DNA of 64,000 nt from Pseudozobellia sp. WGM2 (GCF_017810075.1 NZ_JADNYK010000008.1:62001-126000); one strand, 5' to 3'. Positions 20,273-28,767 are shown, counted from the first letter of the stretch. Translations and numbers: made by a program. The notes: generated by a model not told the origin, from the letters alone.

Positions 20273-20857
20273 ATGACAACCTTTGTGACTATGGACAAAT
20301 TAATAAACTACCTGTTGGAATTTGGGCAGTTAAATCAACAGCAAATTGACTTGATAAAGGGAAAAATACAGGTATTGGAGTTGAAAAAGGGCGATTACTT
20401 TTCCGAAGCAGGAAAAATACCAAAACAAGTAGCTTTTATTGAAGAAGGTATTTTACGGGTATGTTACTATAACAGCCAAGGGGATGAAATCACCAAATAC
20501 TTTATTGATGAAAACAATTTTGCAGTGGACATAAACAGCTTCAATCAAAAAATTCCCTCTTCAGAATATGTACAGGCTGTAACAGATTGTACACTACTAG
20601 TATTTTCTACAGAATCACTCAACGATTTGTCAGCTACTATTATTCAATGGGACGGTATTATAAATAAAATAACCGAAAAAGCATTGGTTGAAAAGGTAAA
20701 TAAACTAAGCCCCATGCTAGCCGAAGATGCTACAACTAGGTATCTAAATTTTATTGAAAAGTTTCCGAGTTTAGCCAACAGAATTCCGCTTTCCTATCTC
20801 GCTTCTTATTTAGGAATCACGCAATCATCGTTAAGCAGGATTCGAAAAAGCATCTGA
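20273..20857 (+). CDS. Crp/Fnr-family transcriptional regulator
   Basis: 194 aa. The N-terminal cyclic-nucleotide-binding-like beta-roll (about 15-120: LKKGDYFSEAGKIPKQVAFIEEG) is followed by a C-terminal winged helix (RIPLSYLASYLGITQSSLSRIRK). The nucleotide-contact Arg/Glu motif of true CRP is not obvious, so the ligand may differ, as in most Bacteroidota members of this group. An internal ATG at 20291 (MDKLINYLL) is a plausible alternative start. Followed by an SDR gene 146 bp downstream; both genes have the same 16-bp palindrome upstream, so autoregulation and control of the SDR are likely. Confidence 0.9.
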   Translation: MTTFVTMDKLINYLLEFGQLNQQQIDLIKGKIQVLELKKGDYFSEAGKIPKQVAFIEEGILRVCYYNSQGDEITKYFIDENNFAVDINSFNQKIPSSEYVQAVTDCTLLVFSTESLNDLSATIIQWDGIINKITEKALVEKVNKLSPMLAEDATTRYLNFIEKFPSLANRIPLSYLASYLGITQSSLSRIRKSI

Positions 20858-20929
20858 AAAGAGGACCGAAGGCTTTCGGTACGAATTCCATGTAACCCTA
20901 AAATGAATTAAATATACATGAATTCATTA

Positions 20930-20945
20930 TTTGCCAAATGGCAAA
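20930..20945 (+). promoter_or_regulatory. Palindromic operator upstream of the SDR gene
   Basis: TTTGCCAAATGGCAAA: perfect 7-bp arms around AA, 58 bp before the SDR ATG. It matches the site before the Crp/Fnr gene at 14 of 16 positions. Confidence 0.65.
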
Positions 20946-21003
20946 AGTTTTTGCTTTTGAAGTGCTGAGCTTTGCTTCATCATTTTAATAGAAAACAAAA
21001 AAT

Positions 21004-21927
21004 ATGGATTCAATTATTATTACAGGTGCAACCAGTGGAATTGGCTTTGAGTGTGCTTTACAAATGGCCCGGATGGCCAAAAACGAACAAATTATCATTG
21101 CTGCCAGAAACATGAATGCAGGGCAAGAAGTAAGGGAAAAAATAAAGGCCCAAACAGGACATAAAGACTTAAAATGTTTGGAATTGGATTTGGCTTCTTT
21201 AGCATCTATCCGAAAGTTCTCTGAATCTTTTGCCAAAGAAAAAAACAACTCCATTTCTATTTTGATAAATAATGCAGGAGTACAAAATATTGGCGAAACA
21301 CAATATACGGCAGATGGATTTGAGCAAACATTTGGTGTAAATCATTTAGGTGCATTTGCCTTGACGATGCAATTACTTCCTTTTATGAAAAATGACGGGC
21401 ACATAACATTTACATCTAGCGAAACACACGACCCAGCACTTAAAACTCCAATAGAACCCCCAATGTATACCAGTGTTCAAGAGCTTGCTTTCCCAAAAGA
21501 AACTTCCGAAAAAACGAACACAGTTGGACAAAGGAGGTATTCTACTTCAAAATTGTGTAACATAATGACCACTTATGAATTACAAGAGCAATTAAAAAGC
21601 ACAAACATTAGGGTAAATGCCTATGACCCAGGATTAACACCAGGTACAGGGCTCGCCAGAACTTACACACCTGTTATGCGATTTTTATGGAAAAACGTAT
21701 TCCCTATTTTGACCCTATTAAAAAGCAATATCCATACACCGGCTCAAGCAGGAAGAAATTTAGCAAAACTTGCTTATTCTGAAAAGCACAAAAACTTAAA
21801 GGGAATTTATTTCTCGGATGGGAAAGTTGTTAAAACATCTATTGATTCTTATAACAAGGTTTTTCAAAAAGACCTGTGGAAGGGGAGCCTTGAACTTACA
21901 AAAACCAAATTTAACAAAAAAATATAA
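21004..21927 (+). CDS. Short-chain dehydrogenase/reductase (retinol dehydrogenase-like)
   Basis: 307 aa classical SDR. NAD(P) site TGATSGIG (about residues 7-14), NNAG motif (INNAGVQN, about 95), catalytic Ser in FTSSETHDP, and catalytic YSTSK in RRYSTSKLCN. The insert of about 25 residues between the Ser and Tyr motifs is typical of the retinol dehydrogenase/protochlorophyllide reductase-like group. The substrate is unknown. Probably controlled by the Crp/Fnr regulator upstream through the shared palindrome. Its stop is followed 24 bp later by the box GCAGGTAAC that mirrors the module's start box. Confidence 0.92.
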   Translation: MDSIIITGATSGIGFECALQMARMAKNEQIIIAARNMNAGQEVREKIKAQTGHKDLKCLELDLASLASIRKFSESFAKEKNNSISILINNAGVQNIGETQYTADGFEQTFGVNHLGAFALTMQLLPFMKNDGHITFTSSETHDPALKTPIEPPMYTSVQELAFPKETSEKTNTVGQRRYSTSKLCNIMTTYELQEQLKSTNIRVNAYDPGLTPGTGLARTYTPVMRFLWKNVFPILTLLKSNIHTPAQAGRNLAKLAYSEKHKNLKGIYFSDGKVVKTSIDSYNKVFQKDLWKGSLELTKTKFNKKI

Positions 21928-21950
21928 AGGAATTTCTGAAAAAAATGGTA

Positions 21951-21959
21951 GCAGGTAAC
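21951..21959 (+). repeat. Cassette end box R'' of the Crp/Fnr-SDR module
   Basis: GCAGGTAAC matches the reverse complement of GTTACCTAC (20188-20196) at 8 of 9 positions. The distal half of the expected palindrome is missing; an IS110-type scar lies about 120 bp further on. Confidence 0.5.
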
Positions 21960-22075
21960 AAAGAACTGAGGTAAAAAGCAAACAAATTCTTCTTTGATCT
22001 GAAACCATACTTTTCTAGGCCCATAGATTCTAAAATCGGTTTCTTTGAGCTTTTTTCATTCGATTCATCTTCTAT

Positions 22076-22443
22076 TTATCCAGGCAATACGGAAACATAA
22101 GTTTCGTCATAGGGCCTTCCGGACTTTGCAATGGCAAAGGACTGTTTAAGCAGTTTGTTGGCCACTGCTATCAATGCCAATTTCTTGCCCTTCCCCATGT
22201 TCACAATCCGCTCATAGACCTCCCTGCATGCCCTTTTGTGCCTGCAGCGTTAAAGGAATATAGAAACAATAGATTGCGGAGCTTTCTATTGCAGACCTTG
22301 CTTATCCGGGCTCTACCTCTTACACTGCTCCCCGACTCACGTATCGTTGGGGTTATACCGACATAACTACACAGCTGAGATGCCGACCTTGCCATAGCCA
22401 ATGCCGTTAACACCAAATAAGAACACCCCTCCAAAAAATACAT
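22076..22443 (-). pseudogene. Truncated, frameshifted IS110/IS116-family transposase
   Basis: Only the C-terminal Transposase_20 (IS116/IS110/IS902) region remains: SYVGITPTIRESGSSVRG and ISKVCNRKLRNLLFLYSFNA read in one frame (22201-22443). The tail KRACREVYERIVNMGKGKK, continuing through KLLKQSFAIAKSG to the stop at 22076, reads in another, so a frameshift near 22245 breaks the gene. The DEDD catalytic N-terminal domain is absent. It is the only minus-strand coding remnant in the accessory island. Some IS110/IS1111 elements are known to insert into integron attC sites, and this one lies beside a cassette end box. The 606-bp SDR-ArsR gap holds nothing else clear except the arsR promoter region. 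Confidence 0.85.
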
Positions 22444-22488
22444 GCGTTCTACTTAATTTAACATCCCTAAAAAAATAAAACTACTTGC

Positions 22489-22532
22489 GTAGTTAAATGG
22501 CTTCATATATATTTGTAGTCAAATAACTTCAT
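22489..22532 (+). promoter_or_regulatory. Direct repeat and -7 element upstream of the ArsR-type gene
   Basis: GTAGTTAAATGGCTTCAT (22489-22506) and GTAGTCAAATAACTTCAT (22515-22532) agree at 15 of 18 positions with a 26-bp period. The -7 element TATATTTG (22508-22515) sits between them and the ATG follows 1 bp after the second copy. This is the expected geometry for an autorepressor operator. Confidence 0.6.
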
Positions 22533-22533
22533 A

Positions 22534-22866
22534 ATGAAATTAAGAAGAGACATATTTCAGGCAATTTCCGATCCGACAAGACGAGCGATACTCGTTCTAT
22601 TAACTTCACAAGCCATGACTGCAGGGGCAATTGCAGAGAATTTTGATGCAGCACGACCTACCATTTCAAAGCACATTCAAATTTTGAACGAGTGCGAACT
22701 GGTTGAAGCTACCCCACAAGGGCGAGAAATATATTATGAGCTGAAAATCGAAAAAATGAAAGAAATAGATAAATGGTTGGAACAGTTCAGAAAAATTTGG
22801 GAAGATCGATTCGACCAACTTGACAATTTATTATTAAAACTTAAAAACAATAAAAATGAAAAGTAA
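22534..22866 (+). CDS. ArsR-family (SdpR-like) transcriptional repressor
   Basis: 110 aa winged-helix protein: [21 protein letters not shown] at the N-terminus, recognition helix [18 protein letters not shown], and the beta-wing [11 protein letters not shown]. No metal-binding cysteine motif (ELCVCDL) of ArsR/SmtB is present, so a metal ligand is unlikely; this is the SdpR-like type often linked to SRPBCC (AHSA1) proteins. Its last 11 bases overlap the next gene, so translation is coupled. The repeat pair over its promoter suggests autorepression. Confidence 0.9.
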   Translation: MKLRRDIFQAISDPTRRAILVLLTSQAMTAGAIAENFDAARPTISKHIQILNECELVEATPQGREIYYELKIEKMKEIDKWLEQFRKIWEDRFDQLDNLLLKLKNNKNEK

Positions 22867-23836
22867 TCTGCAATTCGACTTTACTGTGAACAAAAAAAAC
22901 AACACGGTTCATGTTCAACGTGAGTTTGACGCAAGTCTTGAATTGGTTTGGGAAGCATGGACAAATCCGGAAATACTCGACCAATGGTGGGCACCAAAAC
23001 CCTATCAAACTAAAACCAAATCAATGGATTTTAGAGAAGGCGGCAGTTGGCTTTACCAAATGTATAACACACAAAGTGAAAAACAACAAGAATGTCATTG
23101 GTGTAAAAATGACTATCTCAAAATTGTCAATCAATCAATGTTTTCGGGCTTAGACGCATTTTGTGATGAAAATGGAACAGTTAACCAAGAGATGCCCAGA
23201 ACACAATGGACAAATGTCTTCACGGAAAATGTTGATACAACACTGGTAACGATTACAGCAACCTATGAAAGTCTTTCAGACCTAGAGAAAATTATTGAAA
23301 TGGGCTTTAAAGAAGGATTTACAATGGCAATGGAAAATCTTGACCAATATTTAGAAGCGCAATTTCAATTAAGAAAACAAAATAAGCCCAACAACAAATC
23401 TAGGGTAACCACTTATTTAAATTTTTCTGGAAACACAGAAGAGGCATTTATTTTCTACAAATCAGTTTTTAAAACTAATTTTATAGGTAATGGCATTCAA
23501 CGTTTCGGTGATATCCCTGCTGATGCAGCATATCCACCAGTTTCAAATGTCATCAAGAACATGGTACTACACGTAGAGCTTCCCATTCTTGGTGGACACA
23601 TTTTGATGGGAACAGATGCCCCGAAAGAAATGGGTTTTACGCTCAAACAAGGAAACAACATGCACATTTGTCTTGAACCCGAAACAAGAGAAGAAGCAGA
23701 CAGACTTTTTAATGAACTCTCTGTTGAAGGCAATGTTACTATGCCAATGGCAGATATGTTTTTTGGCTCTTATTTTGGAGAATTTTCCGATAAATATGGT
23801 ATTAACTGGATGATTAACTATCAAAACAAAAACTAA
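22856..23836 (+). CDS. SRPBCC (AHSA1-like) / VOC (PhnB-like) fusion protein
   Basis: 326 aa with two domains usually encoded separately. Residues about 10-165 are an AHSA1/SRPBCC hydrophobic-pocket domain ([35 protein letters not shown]). Residues about 178-326 are a VOC-fold PhnB/3-demethylubiquinone-methyltransferase-like domain ([32 protein letters not shown]). Both bind small hydrophobic molecules or metals; no reaction is known. It overlaps the repressor gene by 11 bp and the DoxX gene by 1 base (TAATG), forming a tight three-gene operon. Confidence 0.87.
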   Translation: MKSNLQFDFTVNKKNNTVHVQREFDASLELVWEAWTNPEILDQWWAPKPYQTKTKSMDFREGGSWLYQMYNTQSEKQQECHWCKNDYLKIVNQSMFSGLDAFCDENGTVNQEMPRTQWTNVFTENVDTTLVTITATYESLSDLEKIIEMGFKEGFTMAMENLDQYLEAQFQLRKQNKPNNKSRVTTYLNFSGNTEEAFIFYKSVFKTNFIGNGIQRFGDIPADAAYPPVSNVIKNMVLHVELPILGGHILMGTDAPKEMGFTLKQGNNMHICLEPETREEADRLFNELSVEGNVTMPMADMFFGSYFGEFSDKYGINWMINYQNKN

Positions 23837-24213
23837 TGAAAAAGACAATAATTTTTATTGTAAGCCTGCTTTTTGGACTTATGTTCATAAACGCAGGGCT
23901 AAATAAGTTTCTAAATTACATGCCAATGCCTGATGACCTGCCCGAGAAAATGATTAAGGTAATGACCGCATTTATGGAAATAAACTGGCTTATGCCATTG
24001 GTTGGTTTTGTTGAGATTCTTGGCGGAATATTATTTATTGTTCCGAAAACAAGAGCGCTGGGTGCAATTGTGATTTTTCCAATAATGATAGGCATACTTC
24101 TAACAAACATTTTTTATGCACCCAGTGGATTACCTATCGCTATACTATTGCTTTTAATTGATATTTGGGTAATGTATGAGAATAGAGGTAAATATTTATC
24201 ATTGGTGAAATAA
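23836..24213 (+). CDS. DoxX family membrane protein
   Basis: 125 aa with four predicted TM helices (about 5-22, 45-68, 72-92, 96-115), the DoxX layout; FGLMFINAGLNKFL and PLVGFVEILGGILFIVPKTRALG match the family. DoxX-like proteins are linked to thiosulfate/quinone oxidation or redox stress in some species, but the role here is open. Last gene of the ArsR-SRPBCC/VOC-DoxX operon; the start codon overlaps the preceding stop. Confidence 0.85.
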   Translation: MKKTIIFIVSLLFGLMFINAGLNKFLNYMPMPDDLPEKMIKVMTAFMEINWLMPLVGFVEILGGILFIVPKTRALGAIVIFPIMIGILLTNIFYAPSGLPIAILLLLIDIWVMYENRGKYLSLVK

Positions 24214-24232
24214 AAACTACTGATGACACCGT

Positions 24233-24400
24233 GTATAAACGTTGCTAGTAATTGCAAAAATGAGAGGTCGGTACTTGTTTACAAAAATCGCCAAATTTTC
24301 AAATTTCGCTTTTCGAATAGAAAAGTAAAAACAAAAAATAAAAATTCAGTTTGTGTTCATCTGAAAAGTAACTGCTTATTTTCGGCGCTACGTTTCATAC
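24233..24400 (+). repeat. Palindromic spacer (attC-like), 168 bp
   Basis: The ends pair: GTATAAACGTTGC (24233-24245) with GCTACGTTTCATAC (24387-24400), 12 of 13 positions plus one bulge. Inside, T-rich and A-rich stretches and TTTCGCTTTTCGAATAGAAA-like segments allow further folding. The distal box GTTTCATAC (24392-24400) opens the CocE-type hydrolase module. A 66-codon ORF here is not a gene. Confidence 0.6.
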
Positions 24401-24435
24401 AAAAACCGCAATGCCCAATCTAATCCAATCAGAAT

Positions 24436-26196
24436 ATGACAGCTAAAAGATTTTTATTTATACTCTTTTTTGTTTCAGTAAATCAATTCGGTTTCTCTCA
24501 AGCAAATAATGTTGAGTCTTACTACGTGCCTGCTGTCAATGGAACCAAGTTGGCTATCGATGTTTACTTCCCAGATAATTATAAAAATAGAAAACTTCCT
24601 GTGCTCTTTGAATTTACCCGATACTGGAGGGGCAAAGAAGACCCGAAAACAGGAACGCCAATTGCTTCACTCGGAAAAGTTGACAAGAACTTTCTTGACC
24701 ATGATTACATCCTCGCAAAAGTTGATGTCAGGGGAACAGGTGCTTCATATGGAGTTCGGACAGGAGAATACACGCCTACAGAAGTTAAAGATGCTTGGTA
24801 CATTGTTGATTGGGTCGTGAACCAACCATGGTCTAATGGTAAAGTCGGTGCCTATGGCACCTCTTACTCTGGTACAACGGCCGAACTTTTATGTGCTATC
24901 CAACACCCAGCCATTAAAGCGGTTATACCTGGGTGGTCAGATTTTGACGTATATGAAAGCCCAAGTCGACCCTATGGAATGCTTGCCACAAGTTTTATAG
25001 CGGCATGGAGTCAATATGTTAATTGGTTGGACCAAAATTCCGTGGAGAATCTCGGTGCTAGTGTGAGGCGTGTGGGTGAAGATTTTCCAATAGATGCAAT
25101 CAAAGAACATAAAAACAACCCAATTGTATTAGAAGCCCTGACTGCAGCACCATACAAAGATTCCAAATTTGGGGATTTTAAATTCGAAGAACTTGACCCC
25201 GTGCATTGGAAAAAGGAAATTTCAGAATCAAATGTACCCATGCTCGTTCTTACAAGTTGGTTGGACGCTGGTACGGCAGAGGGTACTTTATTGCGATTGC
25301 AACATTTTGATAATCCGCAGAAAGTAGTCATGATGCCAACTTCACATGGCGGAGGTTCTCATGCCAGCCCTTTTATTGTTTCCGATAAAATGGTAGATCC
25401 TGTTCCTTCGGCTAATGAACAACTTAAACTTCGATTGGACTTCTTTGACCATTACCTAAAAGAAAAAGACAAAGGAGTAGAGGATTGGCCGACCATTAAG
25501 TACTATAATTTTGGAGAAGAATCGTTTAAACAATCTGATATTTGGCCGCCCGAGAACCAAGAAAGAATTAAATACTATTTAAATGCCGACGGAAAATTAG
25601 ATAATTTAGAACCTGATGAACCTCAGGGTATGGATAAATATCTGGTTGACTTTTCGGTAAGTACGGGCACAAACAATAGATGGACAACCCAAATGGGAAA
25701 ACCAATTCTTAACCTTGATAATCGCAATGCTGCCGATTCTTTAATGCTAACGTATACGACCACACCTCTTAAAGAATCGCTTCAAATCACAGGAACACCG
25801 GTAATTTCTCTTAGTCTGTCGTCTACACACCAAGAAGGGGGCATTTTTGTCTACTTAGAAGATGTTGACCCAGATGGAAAAAGCAGATATATCACAGAAG
25901 GAGGGCTTTTGCTCGAACACCGAAAATTAGCTAAAAATGATATGTTGGATAAGATACCGTATCATTCATTTAAGAAGTCGGATGCATCACCTATGCCCAT
26001 TGATGAAATTGAAGAAGTTAGCTTTAAATTGCATCCAACATCTATTCTCATCAAGAAAGGACATGCTATAAGAATTGCGCTTGCTGGAGCGGATAAGGAT
26101 ACGTTTAACAAAGTTCCGACCGAAGGAATACCAACTTTGAGTATTTATAGGAATAAAACATACCTATCATTTTTAGAATTACCAATAATTAAATAA
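24436..26196 (+). CDS. CocE/NonD family serine hydrolase (X-Pro dipeptidyl-peptidase S15-like), secreted
   Basis: 586 aa. Signal peptide about 1-21 (ending FGFSQA). The alpha/beta-hydrolase domain contains GTSYSG with the nucleophile Ser143; candidate Asp is in SWLDAGTAEG and candidate His in MPTSHGGGSHA. The C-terminal beta jelly-roll (about 370-586) is the X-Pro dipeptidyl-peptidase C-terminal domain. Relatives include cocaine esterase, glutaryl-acylases and alpha-amino-acid ester hydrolases; substrate not predictable. Stand-alone module between two palindromic spacers. Confidence 0.9.
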   Translation: MTAKRFLFILFFVSVNQFGFSQANNVESYYVPAVNGTKLAIDVYFPDNYKNRKLPVLFEFTRYWRGKEDPKTGTPIASLGKVDKNFLDHDYILAKVDVRGTGASYGVRTGEYTPTEVKDAWYIVDWVVNQPWSNGKVGAYGTSYSGTTAELLCAIQHPAIKAVIPGWSDFDVYESPSRPYGMLATSFIAAWSQYVNWLDQNSVENLGASVRRVGEDFPIDAIKEHKNNPIVLEALTAAPYKDSKFGDFKFEELDPVHWKKEISESNVPMLVLTSWLDAGTAEGTLLRLQHFDNPQKVVMMPTSHGGGSHASPFIVSDKMVDPVPSANEQLKLRLDFFDHYLKEKDKGVEDWPTIKYYNFGEESFKQSDIWPPENQERIKYYLNADGKLDNLEPDEPQGMDKYLVDFSVSTGTNNRWTTQMGKPILNLDNRNAADSLMLTYTTTPLKESLQITGTPVISLSLSSTHQEGGIFVYLEDVDPDGKSRYITEGGLLLEHRKLAKNDMLDKIPYHSFKKSDASPMPIDEIEEVSFKLHPTSILIKKGHAIRIALAGADKDTFNKVPTEGIPTLSIYRNKTYLSFLELPIIK

Positions 26197-26213
26197 AACA
26201 TGTGCATAATGCC

Positions 26214-26325
26214 GTATAAAATTAGTTGCCAGTACGAGCCTTCTTTGGAACTTGCTGCGGATTTTCAAAGTTGGTGTGTACTTGCAAGGTTGAGTGCTAA
26301 ACCACTAGCCAAAGCCGTTACCTAC
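26214..26325 (+). repeat. Cassette spacer with R''-like and R'-like boxes
   Basis: GTATAAAAT (26214-26222) resembles the reverse complement of GTTTCATAC, the start box of the hydrolase module (7/9). The segment GTATAAAattaGTTGCcAGTA parallels GTATAAAcGTTGCtAGTA at 24233. The distal box GTTACCTAC (26317-26325) opens the phosphodiesterase module. Internal pairing is weak by eye. Confidence 0.45.
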
Positions 26326-26346
26326 AACCTCTAAAGATCAACCGAG

Positions 26347-27633
26347 TTGATAAAACGAAAAGTATTTGTTACATCAGTTTTTATTATTGGAACGATTTTA
26401 TTGATTTCTTGTAATAAAAAAATAGTAAGTCCGTCTCATTTCAATGCGAAAACAGACTCAAAAACTGCCCGAAAAAAGCCTTATTTAATCTTAATTTCCC
26501 TTGATGGTTTGAGATGGGATTATGTGGAAAAATATCAGCCTCCAAATTTGAGTGCCTTCATTAAAAATGGTGTTAAGGCAGAATCATTGATACCCTCGTT
26601 TCCAACCAAAACATTTCCAAACCATTATACCATTGCTACTGGGCTTTATCCTGACAGGCATGGGATCATAGGAAATATATTTTATGATTATAAGAAAGAC
26701 ACGCTTTTTAATAAAAGAAGTCCGGGAATGGCAGAAGATGGAAGCTTTTATGGAGGTTCACCGATTTGGGTAGAGGCAAATAAGGCAAATATTGTAACTG
26801 CCAGTTATTTCTTTGTAGGTACAGAAGCAGCTATTCAAGGAATACGACCTACATACTATTATACATTTGATAGTAGCGTCACAAATGATGAAAAAGTCGA
26901 CCAAGCAATACATTGGTTGAACTTGAAAGAGAAATCCAGACCACATTTTATTACATTATATTTTGGTGATATGGATAAAGTTGGACACGATTACGGTACT
27001 AATGATGACGAGAAACTGAAAACGGCATTGTTTGAATTAGATAAGAATTTAGGCGATTTATTTGAAGCAATTTCGGAAACCGGTCTTCCTGTAAATATGA
27101 TGATAGTCTCTGATCATGGCATGGGAAACCAGTCTACCAACAAAATAATACCAATAGATGCTATCGAAAACGATGACTTGTTCATGACAATTGAAAATGG
27201 TACTATAGTAAATATTCATCCGAAAAAAGATGTTGAAATAGATTCTGTACTACAGTATTTAAAAAATAAGGAAACTAATTTCAAAGCTTATAAAACTGAA
27301 AATGTACCAGGTTTTGAGTACATCCCAAAAAATAAAAACTGGGGTGCAATACAGTTAATCCCGGATTACGGTTATCATTTTTGGAATCAAAAACGCAAAG
27401 ACGCTCTTATCGAAGAGGGTGTTACAACCTTTGGAGTTCATGGTTATGATAGCAAATACAAAGAAATGCATGGGATATTTTATGCTAATGGACCTGCCTT
27501 TAAAAATGGTTATGAAATACCTTCGATAAAAAACATTCATCTCTATCCATTAATGTGTAGGATATTACGAATAGAAATCCCAAAATTAATTGATGGAGAT
27601 ATAAATCAAATCGAAAGCGTTTTGAAAGAATAA
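26347..27633 (+). CDS. Ectonucleotide pyrophosphatase/phosphodiesterase family lipoprotein
   Basis: 428 aa, alkaline-phosphatase superfamily (type I phosphodiesterase/nucleotide pyrophosphatase). Starts at a TTG codon, as no ATG fits. Lipobox LLISC (Cys22). Metal and catalytic residues: Asp53 in ISLDGLRWD, nucleophile Thr89 in FPTKTFPNHYT, DMDKVGHDYG, SDHGMGNQ, and a late FGVHGYD histidine. It should hydrolyse nucleotide or other phosphodiesters in the periplasm or at the surface. Single-gene module with matched end boxes at 26317 and 27663. Confidence 0.9.
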   Translation: MIKRKVFVTSVFIIGTILLISCNKKIVSPSHFNAKTDSKTARKKPYLILISLDGLRWDYVEKYQPPNLSAFIKNGVKAESLIPSFPTKTFPNHYTIATGLYPDRHGIIGNIFYDYKKDTLFNKRSPGMAEDGSFYGGSPIWVEANKANIVTASYFFVGTEAAIQGIRPTYYYTFDSSVTNDEKVDQAIHWLNLKEKSRPHFITLYFGDMDKVGHDYGTNDDEKLKTALFELDKNLGDLFEAISETGLPVNMMIVSDHGMGNQSTNKIIPIDAIENDDLFMTIENGTIVNIHPKKDVEIDSVLQYLKNKETNFKAYKTENVPGFEYIPKNKNWGAIQLIPDYGYHFWNQKRKDALIEEGVTTFGVHGYDSKYKEMHGIFYANGPAFKNGYEIPSIKNIHLYPLMCRILRIEIPKLIDGDINQIESVLKE

Positions 27634-27967
27634 TATACAAACAAGAAGAGTAAATAAGGGCAGCAGGTAACACAAACTAAATACAAAATGGGCTGAGTTT
27701 TTAAACACATCGTTTCCGTATTTTGCGGAGCATTTAGCCAAGCATAAAATAATATTTTTAGGCATTTTATAATAGGAACACCATGTTAATCTAAATCATT
27801 AAAATTCAATTATTTATGATATTTTTAATTTAAGTCTAAAAAATTTAATAGTTTAGATATTTTAATAAAGCAAGTTAGTTCCCCTAGTATTTGTTGGCAG
27901 ATACATTATTCCCCCATTTGTTGTAAAATAACCAATTGAGTAGAATAATAACCAATACCTATATATT
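27634..27967 (+). other. 334-bp spacer with cassette end box
   Basis: GCAGGTAAC (27663-27671) mirrors GTTACCTAC at 26317 (8/9), closing the phosphodiesterase module. GGCTGAG near 27691 and TTTAGCC near 27733 could be inner arms of a degenerate palindrome. The remainder is very AT-rich and must hold the promoter of the NTF2-like gene; I see no clear distal GTT box. Confidence 0.4.
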
Positions 27968-28501
27968 ATGAGAACAATTAAGAAGATTATGCTTTTTACG
28001 CTTGCTGCACTTTTCACTCCGTCAATCTTTAGCGCACAAGAAATTTCAGCTACTATGGAGTTCGAGAACGCCGAAACCAATGTGGCCACCGTATCGAATT
28101 ACGTAAATGCACTTCAAAACGAAGATCTGCAAACTATGGTAGCACAATTAGCAGATGATGCAAAAATCTATGGATTAACTGGAGGTTTTTCAAACGAAAT
28201 GAACCCCACACAGTTATCTGAATATTATAAGGAAAGTTTCGCAACCACTAAACATACGATTGACAAAAACACCTCATATGCACCCATAAAAGTAACTGGT
28301 GGAATAAACGAGGGCGAGTGGGTCATGGTTTGGACTACCGATACCATTAGCCATAAAGAAACAGGTCAAGAGATTGCGATACCCGCCCAGGTAACCTGTT
28401 TTTTAAAAAATGGTAAAATTGCGATGATGGCCCATTATTACGATCAATTGAATGTGATGACGTCTATGGGCTACACACTACAACCCCCTTCGGGGAAATA
28501 A
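27968..28501 (+). CDS. Secreted NTF2/SnoaL-like protein
   Basis: 177 aa. Signal peptide about 1-24 (ending SIFSAQ). The mature part is an NTF2-like cone fold of the SnoaL type: ATVSNYVNALQNEDLQTMVAQLADDAKIYG at the start, HTIDKNTSYAPIKV, and KIAMMAHYYDQLNVM near the end. Such domains act as ligand pockets or enzymes; no catalytic set is identifiable. A clear terminator follows, so it is transcribed alone. Confidence 0.78.
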   Translation: MRTIKKIMLFTLAALFTPSIFSAQEISATMEFENAETNVATVSNYVNALQNEDLQTMVAQLADDAKIYGLTGGFSNEMNPTQLSEYYKESFATTKHTIDKNTSYAPIKVTGGINEGEWVMVWTTDTISHKETGQEIAIPAQVTCFLKNGKIAMMAHYYDQLNVMTSMGYTLQPPSGK

Positions 28502-28524
28502 ATAAACTTTTCCTATTTATTTTT

Positions 28525-28556
28525 AAACCCAGAAATTTTTTCTGGGTTTTGCTTTT
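28525..28556 (+). terminator. Rho-independent terminator after the NTF2-like gene
   Basis: AAACCCAGA (28525-28533) pairs with TCTGGGTTT (28541-28549) around an AT loop, followed by TGCTTTT; 24 bp past the stop. Confidence 0.85.
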
Positions 28557-28767
28557 AACATATGATCGTCTGCACGGTCTTTAACAGATTTTACAAAGGT
28601 AAAATTAGCAGGAAAACTGGCCATAGCACCGGTAACCGTTGCACCAGTACTTGATCTCTTAAAAAATTGAACGGTTGTGAGACTCTTCACGAGGCTTTTC
28701 GATTTTATACAGGTATTAGCAGTCTCATCTTTGAGGGGCTATCAGGACCATTTCAGAGTGTGTAGAT

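Noticed and set aside
24223-24423. 66-codon ORF after the DoxX gene
   Set aside because: Lies within the palindromic spacer; composition and lack of start context argue against coding.
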